Source of the DNA: Candidatus Marispirochaeta associata | GTDB taxonomy: Bacteria; Spirochaetota; Spirochaetia; JC444; Marispirochaetaceae | Assembly: GCA_001749745.1 (NCBI GenBank) | Contig: JWTM01000396.1 | Span: 1 to 64,000 of the forward strand | Length of the DNA stretch: 64,000 nt | Reading direction: 5' to 3' | In this document: positions 51,769 to 60,170 of the stretch, piece after piece | Numbering within the stretch: position 1 is the stretch's first letter | Layout: each line of letters starts with the position of its first letter | The notes under the pieces: model-generated | Told to the model about the DNA's origin: nothing | What the model saw: only the letters and a program-made list of their open reading frames with translations | Databases searched by the model: none | Position numbers and translations under genes: made by a program

Positions 51769-52146
51769 ATGCCAATGTTTAGAGTTAAGCTGCGACCCGG
51801 AGACTGGCTCGTCCTCGCCTTCGCCATTATCCTAGTGGTTGGTCTGAGTCTTCACCTCGCCCAAAGCGGCGGCGAGGCTCAGGTCAGGATAGACGGCGCG
51901 GAAGAGAGCTGGATCTATCCCCTCGATGCGGATGTCGAGATCGAGGTGACCGGCCCCTTGGGTATTACCCATGTCCATATCCACGATGGCGCGGTCTATA
52001 TCAGTGAATCGCCCTGTAATCAGAAGATCTGCATCGCCGCCGGCAATATATCCTCGCCCGGCAACTTCATCGCCTGTCTGCCGAATCAGGTCCTGGTGAG
52101 GATCGAAGGCGTAAAGGAGGAGGGGCTCGATGGCGTCGCATTCTGA
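51769..52146 (+). CDS. NusG domain II-containing membrane-anchored protein
   Basis: 125 aa: one N-terminal membrane helix (12-30), then a NusG-II beta domain with SPCNQKICIAAGNISSPGN and FIACLPNQVLVRIEG. Despite the name these proteins are extracytoplasmic and unrelated in role to NusG. In anaerobes they commonly precede a Gx-type transporter gene, as here. The conserved Cys residues in CNQKIC and IACLP may form a disulfide or bind a cofactor. It overlaps the next gene by 17 bp. Confidence 0.8.
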   Translation: MPMFRVKLRPGDWLVLAFAIILVVGLSLHLAQSGGEAQVRIDGAEESWIYPLDADVEIEVTGPLGITHVHIHDGAVYISESPCNQKICIAAGNISSPGNFIACLPNQVLVRIEGVKEEGLDGVAF

Positions 52147-52672
52147 ATTGCACCGGAAGCGGGTAGATCTGGTCGCCTTCCTCGGAGCCTTATGCTGGTT
52201 TCTCTCCACCGTGGAGTACCTCTTTCCCAAACCGATCCCCTTTATGCGCCTGGGGCTGGCCAACCTACCGATTATCATTGCGCTGCACATCCTGCCCTTC
52301 CCCTACCTGATGCTCTTGACCCTGGTAAAGGTTGCCGGTCAAGGCCTGGTAAACGGCACTCTCGCATCCTACGTCTTCCTCTTCTCGGTAGCAGGATCCT
52401 ACTCGAGCGTGCTGGCCATGTACGTCGCTTCCCGACTGCCCCGGACCTGGCTCTCGGTGGTCGGAATCAGCCTGGTCGGCGCGCTGGCCAGCAACGCCAT
52501 GCAGGTGCTCTTGTCGGTTCTCTTTGTATTCGGCCCCAATGCGGTGCTGATCGCGCCCCTGTTCCTGGGCATCGGAACCGCCAGCGGACTGGTGATCGGG
52601 CTCGTTGCCCAGGGGTTCATCGAAAAATCCAGCTGGTTTAGGACCGTGGAGGAGCTCTATGGCCAGGGTTGA
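52130..52672 (+). CDS. Gx transporter family membrane protein (ECF S-component-like)
   Basis: 180 aa, about 5-6 membrane segments. MRLGLANLPIIIAL near 39-52 is the hallmark of the family once called 'heptaprenyl diphosphate synthase component I', whose fold resembles ECF-transporter S components. It starts inside the NusG-II gene behind a strong AGGAGGAGG. Substrate is unknown; quinone or flavin-related compounds have been suggested for relatives. Confidence 0.78.
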   Translation: MASHSELHRKRVDLVAFLGALCWFLSTVEYLFPKPIPFMRLGLANLPIIIALHILPFPYLMLLTLVKVAGQGLVNGTLASYVFLFSVAGSYSSVLAMYVASRLPRTWLSVVGISLVGALASNAMQVLLSVLFVFGPNAVLIAPLFLGIGTASGLVIGLVAQGFIEKSSWFRTVEELYGQG

Positions 52673-53282
52673 TCGAATCGCACCCTGGGTGAGCGCTTCG
52701 CATCGCTTCATATGGGGCTTGAGTCTGCTCGTGCTCTTCCTCTTCAGCCACGGAATCCTCTCTCGGCTGCTCTTCGCTCTCCTCTTCGCCCTGCTGGCCC
52801 GCCTGGCGGGAAAGCGGATTCGATATACCTATTTTCTTATTCTCACCCTATCGATTACCCTCTTTCACCTGCTCAGTCCCTTCGGCGAGATTCTCTACAG
52901 CCTCGGCGGCTTCGAGATCACCCGGGGGGCCCTGCTGACGGGACTCACCAAAGGGATCACCATCAGCGGGCTAGTCTTCGTCTCTCTCTTCTCGGTATCC
53001 CGCAATCTCAGCCTCCCGGGACGCTTCGGGCGACTCTTAGGACGAAGTTTCTACTATTTCGAACGGCTCTACGGAGAGAAACGACGGGTCAGCCGCAAGA
53101 GCTTTCTGGCCGATGTGGATAGAATCCTGCTTTCCCTCTTCCCGAGCGGGGATGTGGGGGAAAAGGAGCTCTCCGGGGGGCAAACTCGAGCTCTGGGCTG
53201 GATCATGGTGGTGCTCAGTTACCTCTGTGTCGCCGGGGCCTACTGGGTATCGAATATTCCTGCTATAGGCGCCTTGCTCTAG
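52659..53282 (+). CDS. Membrane protein, possible EcfT-like partner of the Gx protein
   Basis: 207 aa from ATG 52659, which overlaps the Gx gene by 14 bp; the longer frame from 52605 is inside that gene. About 4-5 hydrophobic segments at 20-60, 65-85, 95-125 and the C-terminus, with a basic cytoplasmic stretch (GRFGRLLGRSFYYFERLYG) around 130 that resembles the coupling helices of ECF T components. No ATPase subunit is adjacent. The call is from order, size and topology, not from a firm motif. Confidence 0.5.
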   Translation: MARVDRIAPWVSASHRFIWGLSLLVLFLFSHGILSRLLFALLFALLARLAGKRIRYTYFLILTLSITLFHLLSPFGEILYSLGGFEITRGALLTGLTKGITISGLVFVSLFSVSRNLSLPGRFGRLLGRSFYYFERLYGEKRRVSRKSFLADVDRILLSLFPSGDVGEKELSGGQTRALGWIMVVLSYLCVAGAYWVSNIPAIGALL

Positions 53283-53322
53283 TCCGGCGGGATGTCATAA
53301 GCTGTGCCCGGAGGCGCATGCT

Positions 53323-53976
53323 ATGGAGATAATCGATCAGTTTCGCGAGTTTCTCGTCTCCTATCTGCGGGGTAAGGAATCGCCGGTAAAACGAAGTTAT
53401 CCCTGGAAGGAGTCTTGGGAGTATACTGTCGCCCACTCCATGCGCGTCGAGCAGTATGCGCTTAAGCTGATCGAGGCCGAAGGGGGGCTGCGGGACGAGG
53501 AAGTGCTCCTGGTGAGGGCTGCGGCGCTGATGCACGACATCGGTTCGCTGGATGACCGGCGCAATCATGCCCGGGTAGGGGCGAAGATCGTTCGCAACTG
53601 GTGCTTCAATAAACCGATTATCGAGGAATATCTCAACATAAAGACCCTCACATCCATGATAAGTACCCACCGCAAGAAAGACGGGAAGGAGAAGAAGCTC
53701 ACCCTGGCGATCCTGAAGGATGCGGACATTCTCGATGAGCTCGGCGCTATGTCGGTCTTCATGATCGCCCATCAAATCAATCCCGGCAGCCACGACTATT
53801 ACGCCCAGATACTGAACCACCTGGAGAAGGACGAGTTCGCCTTCATCCGCAAGCAAAAGTCCCGGCTGAGTACTCGTAGCGCCCATGCGATTCTGGAACG
53901 GAAGTTCGATTTTGTAAAAGGATTTGCCGGCCAGCTCAAGGAAGAACTGATGGGTACCCAAGAGCTCCATCTATAA
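53323..53976 (+). CDS. HD-domain phosphohydrolase
   Basis: 217 aa. Metal ligands of the HD superfamily: EYTVAHSMRVEQYAL (first His), LMHDIGSLDDRRNHA (HD pair), ISTHRKKDG and LKDADILDELGAM (last Asp). Such proteins hydrolyse nucleotides or phosphate esters; the substrate is not evident. GGAGG precedes the start. It follows the ECF-like genes by 40 bp and may be transcribed with them. Confidence 0.85.
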   Translation: MEIIDQFREFLVSYLRGKESPVKRSYPWKESWEYTVAHSMRVEQYALKLIEAEGGLRDEEVLLVRAAALMHDIGSLDDRRNHARVGAKIVRNWCFNKPIIEEYLNIKTLTSMISTHRKKDGKEKKLTLAILKDADILDELGAMSVFMIAHQINPGSHDYYAQILNHLEKDEFAFIRKQKSRLSTRSAHAILERKFDFVKGFAGQLKEELMGTQELHL

Positions 53977-54031
53977 AGAATCCCGCCAACCCGCTTGTCG
54001 TTCGTTGATTCGACGACGTATTCTATTAACG

Positions 54032-55030
54032 ATGTCCATGAAGATCGACGCCCGGAGCGTCTACAAGAGCTATGATAGCGAAACCGTTCTCGAGGGACTC
54101 GATTTCACCGTAGAAAAGGGTGAATGCGTCTCCCTGATCGGTCCTTCAGGCGCGGGCAAGACAACCTTGTTGAAGCTGATCGCCGGTATCGAAGCCCCGG
54201 ACGGGGGAGAGATTCTTCTCGACCCGGTTCCTTCGCGACTCGTACCGGTAATCCTCGTTTTTCAGGATTATGTCCTCTTTCCCCATCAGTCGGTCTACTC
54301 CAATGTCTCCTTCGGCCTCCGTGCCCGGCGGCTGCCGAAGAGCGAGATCAAACCCCGGGTCGAAGAGTATCTCGCGTATGTCGGTTTGGCCGATAAGGCG
54401 GCCGCCTACCCGAATCAGCTCTCCGCCGGTCAGCGGCAGCGAGTGGCTATCGCCAGGGCCATGGTGGTCAATCCGGGGGTGCTGCTCTTGGATGAACCAT
54501 TCGCCAATCTGGACCGTAACCTGAAGATGGAGACCGCTCAGTTCATCCGCGAAACCGGAAGACGCTTCGGAATAACTATCGTCAGTGTAACCCACGATTT
54601 GGAAGAGGCCTTCGCCATGTCCGACAAGGTCGGGATTCTGCTGGACGGACGGCTGGAACGGTTCGACAGCTCCCGGGAGGTCTACTTCAATCCGGCCACC
54701 TATGCGGCGGCTCAGTTTCTCGGCCCGGTAAATGTAATCGAGAAGAGCCTCTATCCGACCCTGGAGTGGCCGGGGGAGATGCCTCGGGCGGCACGGGTCT
54801 TCGCCCGGGGAGAGGGCTTGGAGATCTTTCCCGATTCCGCGGGAGAATGGGAGATTGAGGATATCCGTTTTGTGGGAATCCTGATTCTCTATACCATTTC
54901 CCGCGGCGATACGCGCTGGAAGGTCTACTGTATCGGCGACGGGTTGAATACCGGCGACAGGGTAGGGTGCCGGGTGAGCCGCTATTTCGAGGATGCCGCC
55001 GCCGTGGTCAGCGGTACGGAAACCGACTAG
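54032..55030 (+). CDS. ABC transporter ATP-binding protein (YnjD-like importer)
   Basis: About 333 aa. Walker A IGPSGAGKTTLLKL near 37-50, Q-loop VFQDYVLFP, signature LSAGQRQRVAIARA, Walker B VLLLDEPFANLD and switch His in VTHDLEEAF; a TOBE-like C-terminal part follows after 240. A TTGTCG-18-TATTCT promoter ends 7 nt before ATG 54032, without Shine-Dalgarno (ATG 54038 is possible), so a leaderless mRNA is likely. First gene of a four-gene importer operon. Confidence 0.88.
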   Translation: MSMKIDARSVYKSYDSETVLEGLDFTVEKGECVSLIGPSGAGKTTLLKLIAGIEAPDGGEILLDPVPSRLVPVILVFQDYVLFPHQSVYSNVSFGLRARRLPKSEIKPRVEEYLAYVGLADKAAAYPNQLSAGQRQRVAIARAMVVNPGVLLLDEPFANLDRNLKMETAQFIRETGRRFGITIVSVTHDLEEAFAMSDKVGILLDGRLERFDSSREVYFNPATYAAAQFLGPVNVIEKSLYPTLEWPGEMPRAARVFARGEGLEIFPDSAGEWEIEDIRFVGILILYTISRGDTRWKVYCIGDGLNTGDRVGCRVSRYFEDAAAVVSGTETD

Positions 55031-55038
55031 GAGGTTGT

Positions 55039-56250
55039 ATGAAAAGAGTAAGCGTGTTTATTATCGTTTTGCTTCTGATCCTGAGCGGCTGTAGCGGCGG
55101 GAAGGGAGAGCGCGACTGGCTGAGCCTCGATTTCGATGCAATCCAACAGGCGGCGTCGGAATCGGAGGTCTCCTTCTATATGTGGGGCGGATCGGCGATG
55201 ATCAACAGCTGGATCGACGGCTTCGTGGCTGATGCCCTGCGAGCGGAGTACGACATCGACTTGAAACGGGTCCCCATGGATGCTTCGGTCTTCATCAATA
55301 AACTGATCACCGAGAAGCAGGCCGGACGGGAGACGGGCTCCATGGATCTGATCTGGATCAACGGTGAAAACTTCAAGAACGCCCGGGAGGCGGAGCTCCT
55401 CTACGGTCCCTTTGCCGAAAGCCTGCCCAATTTCCGGGACTATGTGGATCCGGCTACCGTAGAGTACGATTTCGGCTACCCGGTAGAGGGTTATGAAGCC
55501 CCCTACGGCAGGGCGCAGTTCGTCTTCGAATACGACACGGCCCGCAGCGACGCCCCCTCTTCATTCGCCGACCTGGAGCGGTGGGTCATCGAGAATCCCG
55601 GCCGCTTCACCTATCCGCAGCCGCCGGATTTTACCGGATCGGCCTTTATTCGCCAGCTCTTCTACGCCCTTTCCGGCGGTCCGCAAGCTTACCTGGACGG
55701 TTTCGACACAGACCTCTTCGAGCAGAACTCGGCCCTGGTCTGGGAGTACCTCAACCGTATCGAGCCCTACCTCTGGCAGCAGGGGCAGAGCTATCCCAAG
55801 GACCTGGCGGCCCTGGATACCCTCTTCGAGCGGGGAGCGGTGGACATCAACATGAGCTACACCCAGACGAACGCCCAGAGCCGGATCGAAGCCGGACGCT
55901 ACCCGGATACGGTGCGCTCCTTCGTGATGGCCGAAGGATCCCTCTTCAATACCCATTTCACCGCCATACCCTTCAATGCGCCCAACAAACCGGGAGCGAT
56001 GGTTGCGGCAAATTTCCTCCTCTCTCCGGAGGCGCAGTACAGCAAGAACCAACCGGCGAACTGGGGCGACTTTACGGTTTTGGAGACCGCCTCCCTCTCC
56101 CCAAGCTGGCGCGAACGCTTCGAGAATCTGGACCTGGGTGAAGCGACCTTGTCCTTCGAACTTCTCGAGATGAGCGCCGTTCCGGAGGTAGCGCCGGCCT
56201 ATGTGGAGGCCCTCGAGCAGGGCTGGGAGGAGAATGTCCTTAAAGATTAG
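55039..56250 (+). CDS. ABC transporter substrate-binding lipoprotein (YnjB-like)
   Basis: 403 aa. Lipoprotein signal LLILSGC with Cys18, so anchored in the membrane facing the periplasm. The mature part resembles E. coli YnjB: VSFYMWGGSAMINSWIDGFV near 50, SMDLIWINGENFKNAREAEL near 105, and EAPYGRAQFVFEYD. Ligand of the YnjB family is not established; thiamine-like or polyamine-like compounds are proposed for relatives. Shine-Dalgarno AGGAGG. It overlaps the permease gene by 17 bp. Confidence 0.85.
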   Translation: MKRVSVFIIVLLLILSGCSGGKGERDWLSLDFDAIQQAASESEVSFYMWGGSAMINSWIDGFVADALRAEYDIDLKRVPMDASVFINKLITEKQAGRETGSMDLIWINGENFKNAREAELLYGPFAESLPNFRDYVDPATVEYDFGYPVEGYEAPYGRAQFVFEYDTARSDAPSSFADLERWVIENPGRFTYPQPPDFTGSAFIRQLFYALSGGPQAYLDGFDTDLFEQNSALVWEYLNRIEPYLWQQGQSYPKDLAALDTLFERGAVDINMSYTQTNAQSRIEAGRYPDTVRSFVMAEGSLFNTHFTAIPFNAPNKPGAMVAANFLLSPEAQYSKNQPANWGDFTVLETASLSPSWRERFENLDLGEATLSFELLEMSAVPEVAPAYVEALEQGWEENVLKD

Positions 56251-57118
56251 TTCCCGCCGGCGGGAGATTATATTCGGTCTCTTACCAGCGGCGCTGCCCT
56301 ATCTGGCAGTCTTCAGCCTCGGCATCGGGTTCGCCCTTTTCCAGTCCTTCGGCTATCTGCTGCCCCCGCCGGTGGAGCCGGTGGGCTTGAGGGCCTACGC
56401 CGAGCTTTTATCGGATACCTGGTTTCGCGCCTCCTTCCTCTATACCGTCTGGATCGCCGCCTCGGCCACCGGCATCTCCCTCGTCCTCGGGACCCTCCTG
56501 GCGCTGATCCTGTGGCGCATGAGTCCCGGAATGCGCCTGGTTTCTACGGTCTACAAAATCCCCCTCATCCTGCCGCACTTGGTGGTGGCCTTCGTGGTGC
56601 TCATCCTCTTCGATCCCTCGGGGCTCCTCTCCTCCCTGGCCTATCGCCTGGGTTTGATCGAATCTCAGGCGGAGTTTCCCGACTTGGTCTATGCTCCCTG
56701 GGGCGGAGGGATCATCCTGGCCTATATAATCAAGGAGACTCCCTTTGTTACCTTGATGGTCTATGCCATGCTGACCCGGATAGATCCCCGCATGCTTACC
56801 ACCGGGCGTATGCTCGGATGTCGAGGACCGGAACTCTTCTTCGCCCTGGTGCTGCCGGAGATCGCTCCGGTGCTGCACACCGTCTTCATTATCCTTTTTC
56901 TCTACAGCTTCGGCGGGGTCGATATCCCCCTGGTGGTGGGTGGTTCCCGGCCGCAGATGATCAGTCTTTTTATCTATAACCTCTATTTTCAGGCGGATCT
57001 GAAGCAGCGTCCGCTGGCGATGGCGGCCCTGACCCTGCTGCTCCTCTTTTCGCTTCTTTTTATCGTCCTCTATACCTATCTGATCCGGCGCAGACAGGTC
57101 TCGGTGCGGAAGGTCTAG
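56234..57118 (+). CDS. ABC transporter permease 1
   Basis: 294 aa, six membrane segments. The EAA coupling loop is seen in TTGRMLGCRGPELFFALVLPEI near 190-215. I start at ATG 56234 (GGGAGGAG upstream), inside the 3' end of the binding-protein gene. In E. coli YnjC both permease halves are fused; here they are two genes. It is 1 nt from the second permease. Confidence 0.87.
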   Translation: MSLKISSRRREIIFGLLPAALPYLAVFSLGIGFALFQSFGYLLPPPVEPVGLRAYAELLSDTWFRASFLYTVWIAASATGISLVLGTLLALILWRMSPGMRLVSTVYKIPLILPHLVVAFVVLILFDPSGLLSSLAYRLGLIESQAEFPDLVYAPWGGGIILAYIIKETPFVTLMVYAMLTRIDPRMLTTGRMLGCRGPELFFALVLPEIAPVLHTVFIILFLYSFGGVDIPLVVGGSRPQMISLFIYNLYFQADLKQRPLAMAALTLLLLFSLLFIVLYTYLIRRRQVSVRKV

Positions 57119-57119
57119 G

Positions 57120-57920
57120 ATGGGACGAAAGATCGCCTGGCAACTGCTTCTCTGGTTTATCCTGATCCTCTTCCTGGCGCCGGTACTGGTCCTGATCGGC
57201 TATGCCGCGGCCGGCCGCTGGCTCTTTCCCGATCTGCTGCCCTCTATCTACAGCACCCGGGCTCTTGGCTTTCTTTTTGAAAACCGGAAACCAATTCTCG
57301 CCAGTCTTTCATCATCGTTACTCTATTCCTTGGCGACGGTTCTCTTGAGTTTTCTGATTTCCGTCGGACCGGCCAGGGTTCTCGCCCGCTTTGAGTTTCG
57401 CGCCAAGGCGCTCATCGAAGCGCTGCTCCTGGCGCCGGTACTGGTCCCGTCGATTGCCTTCGCCATGGGGGTGCACTACGTATTCATCAAGGTCGGTCTT
57501 ATCGACACCCTTCCCGGGATCGTGCTGGTCCTGGGGATGTTCAGCTATCCCTATATGCTCCGTTCGTTGAGCGCCGGCTTCGCCTCACTTCCCCGGGAGT
57601 TGTGGACCTGTGCGGAGAACATGGGCGCCGGGAGGCTCCGGATCATTTTCGAGGTCTATCTGCCGCTTCTCGTTCCGGCGGGGATCGCCGGAGGCACGGT
57701 CGTCTTTTTAGTGGCCTTCTCGGAGTACTTCCTGGTTTTTTTAATCGGGGGCGGGGCGGTCGACTCCTTTACCGGCTACCTCTATCCCTTTATTACCTCG
57801 TCTGACAGGAGTATCGGGGCGGTTCTCTCCCTGACCTTCCTCGTTCTTCCCATCGCTCTCTTCATGCTCATCGAAATTACCGTTCAGCGGATCTACCGAC
57901 GCCGGGGTATCGGCGCCTGA
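57120..57920 (+). CDS. ABC transporter permease 2
   Basis: 266 aa, six membrane segments. EAA-type loop near 160-180 (ELWTCAENMGAGRLRIIFEVYL). ATG 57120 directly follows the first permease's stop. Together with 54032-57118 it makes a complete binding-protein-dependent importer with heterodimeric membrane part. Confidence 0.87.
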   Translation: MGRKIAWQLLLWFILILFLAPVLVLIGYAAAGRWLFPDLLPSIYSTRALGFLFENRKPILASLSSSLLYSLATVLLSFLISVGPARVLARFEFRAKALIEALLLAPVLVPSIAFAMGVHYVFIKVGLIDTLPGIVLVLGMFSYPYMLRSLSAGFASLPRELWTCAENMGAGRLRIIFEVYLPLLVPAGIAGGTVVFLVAFSEYFLVFLIGGGAVDSFTGYLYPFITSSDRSIGAVLSLTFLVLPIALFMLIEITVQRIYRRRGIGA

Positions 57921-58002
57921 TTGTCATCCGGCGGGATCCTTAGGGATTTATCTTGACCTGTATGCTAGTAAATGGCGATTTTCAAGCCATGGAGGCTTCG
58001 TC

Positions 58003-58686
58003 GTGAACCGCTCTCTTCTGATTCGGCTGGTCATTCTCTTAGCCATTGTAGTGTTCCTGGTGCTGATTTTCCGATTCACTCCCTTGGGAGATCTCCTTAC
58101 TCCCGAGAAGATCGCCGCCGCTCAGGAGACTCTAGTAGGCTGGGTGGATGCCTACTTCCTGCCCACCGCCCTAGGTTTTGTGGCCGTCTATATCGTTGTC
58201 GTGGCTCTCTCGGTTCCCGGGGCCTCCCTTTTGACGATTTCAGGCGGATTCCTTTTCGGTCCCTGGTTCGCCACGCTCTTCGTCAATATCGGCGCCACCC
58301 TCGGCGCCTTTCTGGTATTTCTGGCCGCCCGCTTCATTCTCGGGAAAACGGTACAGGAGAAGTATGCGGAGAGCCTGGCCAAGTTTAACCGCGAGATCGA
58401 GGAGAACGGTCAGAGTTATCTCCTCACCCTGCGCTTCATTCCAATCTTTCCGTTCTGGCTGATCAATCTGATGGCGGGCTTTACCACCGTTAAGGCGCGT
58501 ACCTTCCTCTGGACTACCGCGGTGGGAATCATCCCCGGCTCATTCGTCTATGCCTATATCGGTCACGCCGGACAGGCGGTCTTCGAACGGGGGATATTCA
58601 CCCCGGAGATCCTGATCGCCCTGATCCTGCTGGCGATCATCAGTCTTATCCCGGTGGCTATAAAGAAGCTGCGCAGGGCGAAGTAG
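58003..58686 (+). CDS. TVP38/TMEM64 family membrane protein (VTT domain)
   Basis: 227 aa, about 5-6 hydrophobic segments with the VTT/DedA-like core: VPGASLLTISGGFLFGPWFA near 72-91, GATLGAFLVFLAARFILG, and LRFIPIFPFWLINLMAGFT with the re-entrant RFxPxxPF motif. Related DedA and TVP38 proteins move lipids or maintain membrane potential. It starts at GTG 58003 and is 20 nt before a mercuric-reductase-like flavoprotein, a pair I recall from many bacterial genomes. Confidence 0.87.
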   Translation: MNRSLLIRLVILLAIVVFLVLIFRFTPLGDLLTPEKIAAAQETLVGWVDAYFLPTALGFVAVYIVVVALSVPGASLLTISGGFLFGPWFATLFVNIGATLGAFLVFLAARFILGKTVQEKYAESLAKFNREIEENGQSYLLTLRFIPIFPFWLINLMAGFTTVKARTFLWTTAVGIIPGSFVYAYIGHAGQAVFERGIFTPEILIALILLAIISLIPVAIKKLRRAK

Positions 58687-58706
58687 AGTCCTTAAGGAGG
58701 CTTGAT

Positions 58707-60158
58707 ATGTATACCCACGATCTGATCGTTCTCGGCGGCGGGGCCGCCGGCTTGACCGCCGCCTCAGGGGCCGCCCAGTTGGGCGTCAAGGTCGCCCTGG
58801 TCGATAAGGAGCGGCTCGGCGGCGATTGTCTCTACTACGGTTGCGTCCCCTCGAAGAGCCTCCTCAAGAGCTCCGCCGTCTACGCCCAGAGTCGGGATCT
58901 TCCCCGGTTCGGACTGCCCGCGGCCGATCCTCCCCGGCCCGATCTGGGAAGGGTGATGGAGCGCGTCCAAGGGGTAATCAGCTCGATTGCCTATCATGAT
59001 TCGCCGGAGAGATTTACCGCCCTGGGAGCGGAGGTCTACTTCGGCGCGCCTCAATTCGTCTCGCCCCACGAGATCGATCTGGGAGACGGAAAGCGGCTCT
59101 CCGCCAAGCGCATTATCATCGCCACCGGTTCATCCCCCCGGTTCATCCCTATTCCGGGTCTCAAAGAGGCGGGATATATCACCAACAAGGAGGTCTTCTC
59201 CCTGAAGGAGCTTCCGTCGCGCCTGCTTGTTATCGGCGCCGGTCCTATCGGGGTCGAAATGAGTCACGCCTTCGCCCGTCTGGGTTCATCGGTGACCCTT
59301 CTCGATCTGGCTCATCAGATCCTTCCCCGGGAGGACGCGGATATGGCGGCGGTGGTCGAGAAGCGGCTACTAGCGGACGGGGTGAAGATTGCGGTAGGCG
59401 CCTCGATCGACGGCGTCGAGAGCGACGGTTCCACGAAGCGTATCCGTTATTCCATCAACGGCACTGCCTCCGTCGCCGAGGGGGATCAGATCCTCCTCTC
59501 CGCCGGGCGGGCGGGCAATACCGGTGATCTTGGGCTGGATAAGGCCGGCGTCGCGGTCGAGAAGGGCTTTATTCCGGTAGACAAAAGCCTCCGGACGAGT
59601 ACTAAGCATATCATGGCCATCGGCGACGTGAACGGCCGCTTTCTCTTTACTCATGTGGCCGGCGCGGAGGGCTCCTTCGCGGTCAAGAAGAGTGTTCTGC
59701 GGCTGCCCGGCTCCATGAGCTACACAACCGTCCCTTGGGTTACCTACACAGATCCGGAGCTCGCCTCGGTGGGCTACAACGAACAACGGGCCAAGGAGGC
59801 CGGGATCGATTACGAGCTGGCCGAAGCCGAGTTCAGCGCCAACGACCGTGCCCAGGCCGAGGGCGAGACCGACGGGAAGATCAAGATTTTGCTCAATAAG
59901 AAGGGCCGGGTGATCGGCACCCAGATTGTCGGCTATCACGCCGGAGAGCTTTTAGGGCCCCATGTGGTCGGGGTGGGGAAGTCCCTGAAGCTGATGGAGG
60001 TGATGGGGCCGATCTATCCCTATCCGACCCTGTTGGAGATAACCAAGAAAGCGGGGGGAAATCTGATGGCCCCCAAGCTCTTCAATCCCAAGGTGCGGGG
60101 CCTTCTCAAGACGATCTTCCGCTATCGCGGTTCCGGTCCCGCCCCGGGAGCCCACTAG
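58707..60158 (+). CDS. Mercuric-reductase-like FAD/NAD(P) disulfide oxidoreductase
   Basis: 483 aa of the class I flavin disulfide reductases. FAD site VLGGGAAGLTAASGAA near 8-23, redox-active disulfide GGDCLYYGCVPSK near 38-50, NAD(P) fold VIGAGPIGVEMSHAFA near 170, second FAD motif MAIGDVNGRF. The C-terminal active-site block reads IYPYPTLLE instead of HxHPTxxE, so the catalytic His of lipoamide dehydrogenase is absent. No MerA-type vicinal cysteines at the C-terminus. True mercury reduction is therefore unlikely; a TVP38-linked redox role is possible. AAGGAGG precedes. Confidence 0.88.
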   Translation: MYTHDLIVLGGGAAGLTAASGAAQLGVKVALVDKERLGGDCLYYGCVPSKSLLKSSAVYAQSRDLPRFGLPAADPPRPDLGRVMERVQGVISSIAYHDSPERFTALGAEVYFGAPQFVSPHEIDLGDGKRLSAKRIIIATGSSPRFIPIPGLKEAGYITNKEVFSLKELPSRLLVIGAGPIGVEMSHAFARLGSSVTLLDLAHQILPREDADMAAVVEKRLLADGVKIAVGASIDGVESDGSTKRIRYSINGTASVAEGDQILLSAGRAGNTGDLGLDKAGVAVEKGFIPVDKSLRTSTKHIMAIGDVNGRFLFTHVAGAEGSFAVKKSVLRLPGSMSYTTVPWVTYTDPELASVGYNEQRAKEAGIDYELAEAEFSANDRAQAEGETDGKIKILLNKKGRVIGTQIVGYHAGELLGPHVVGVGKSLKLMEVMGPIYPYPTLLEITKKAGGNLMAPKLFNPKVRGLLKTIFRYRGSGPAPGAH

Positions 60159-60170
60159 CCCGCCGCTGAG

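Noticed and set aside
58707..60158. Lipoamide dehydrogenase (glycine cleavage L protein)
   Set aside because: The C-terminal HPT-type active-site histidine is absent and the redox motif is of the MerA-like form; the gene is also far from gcv.
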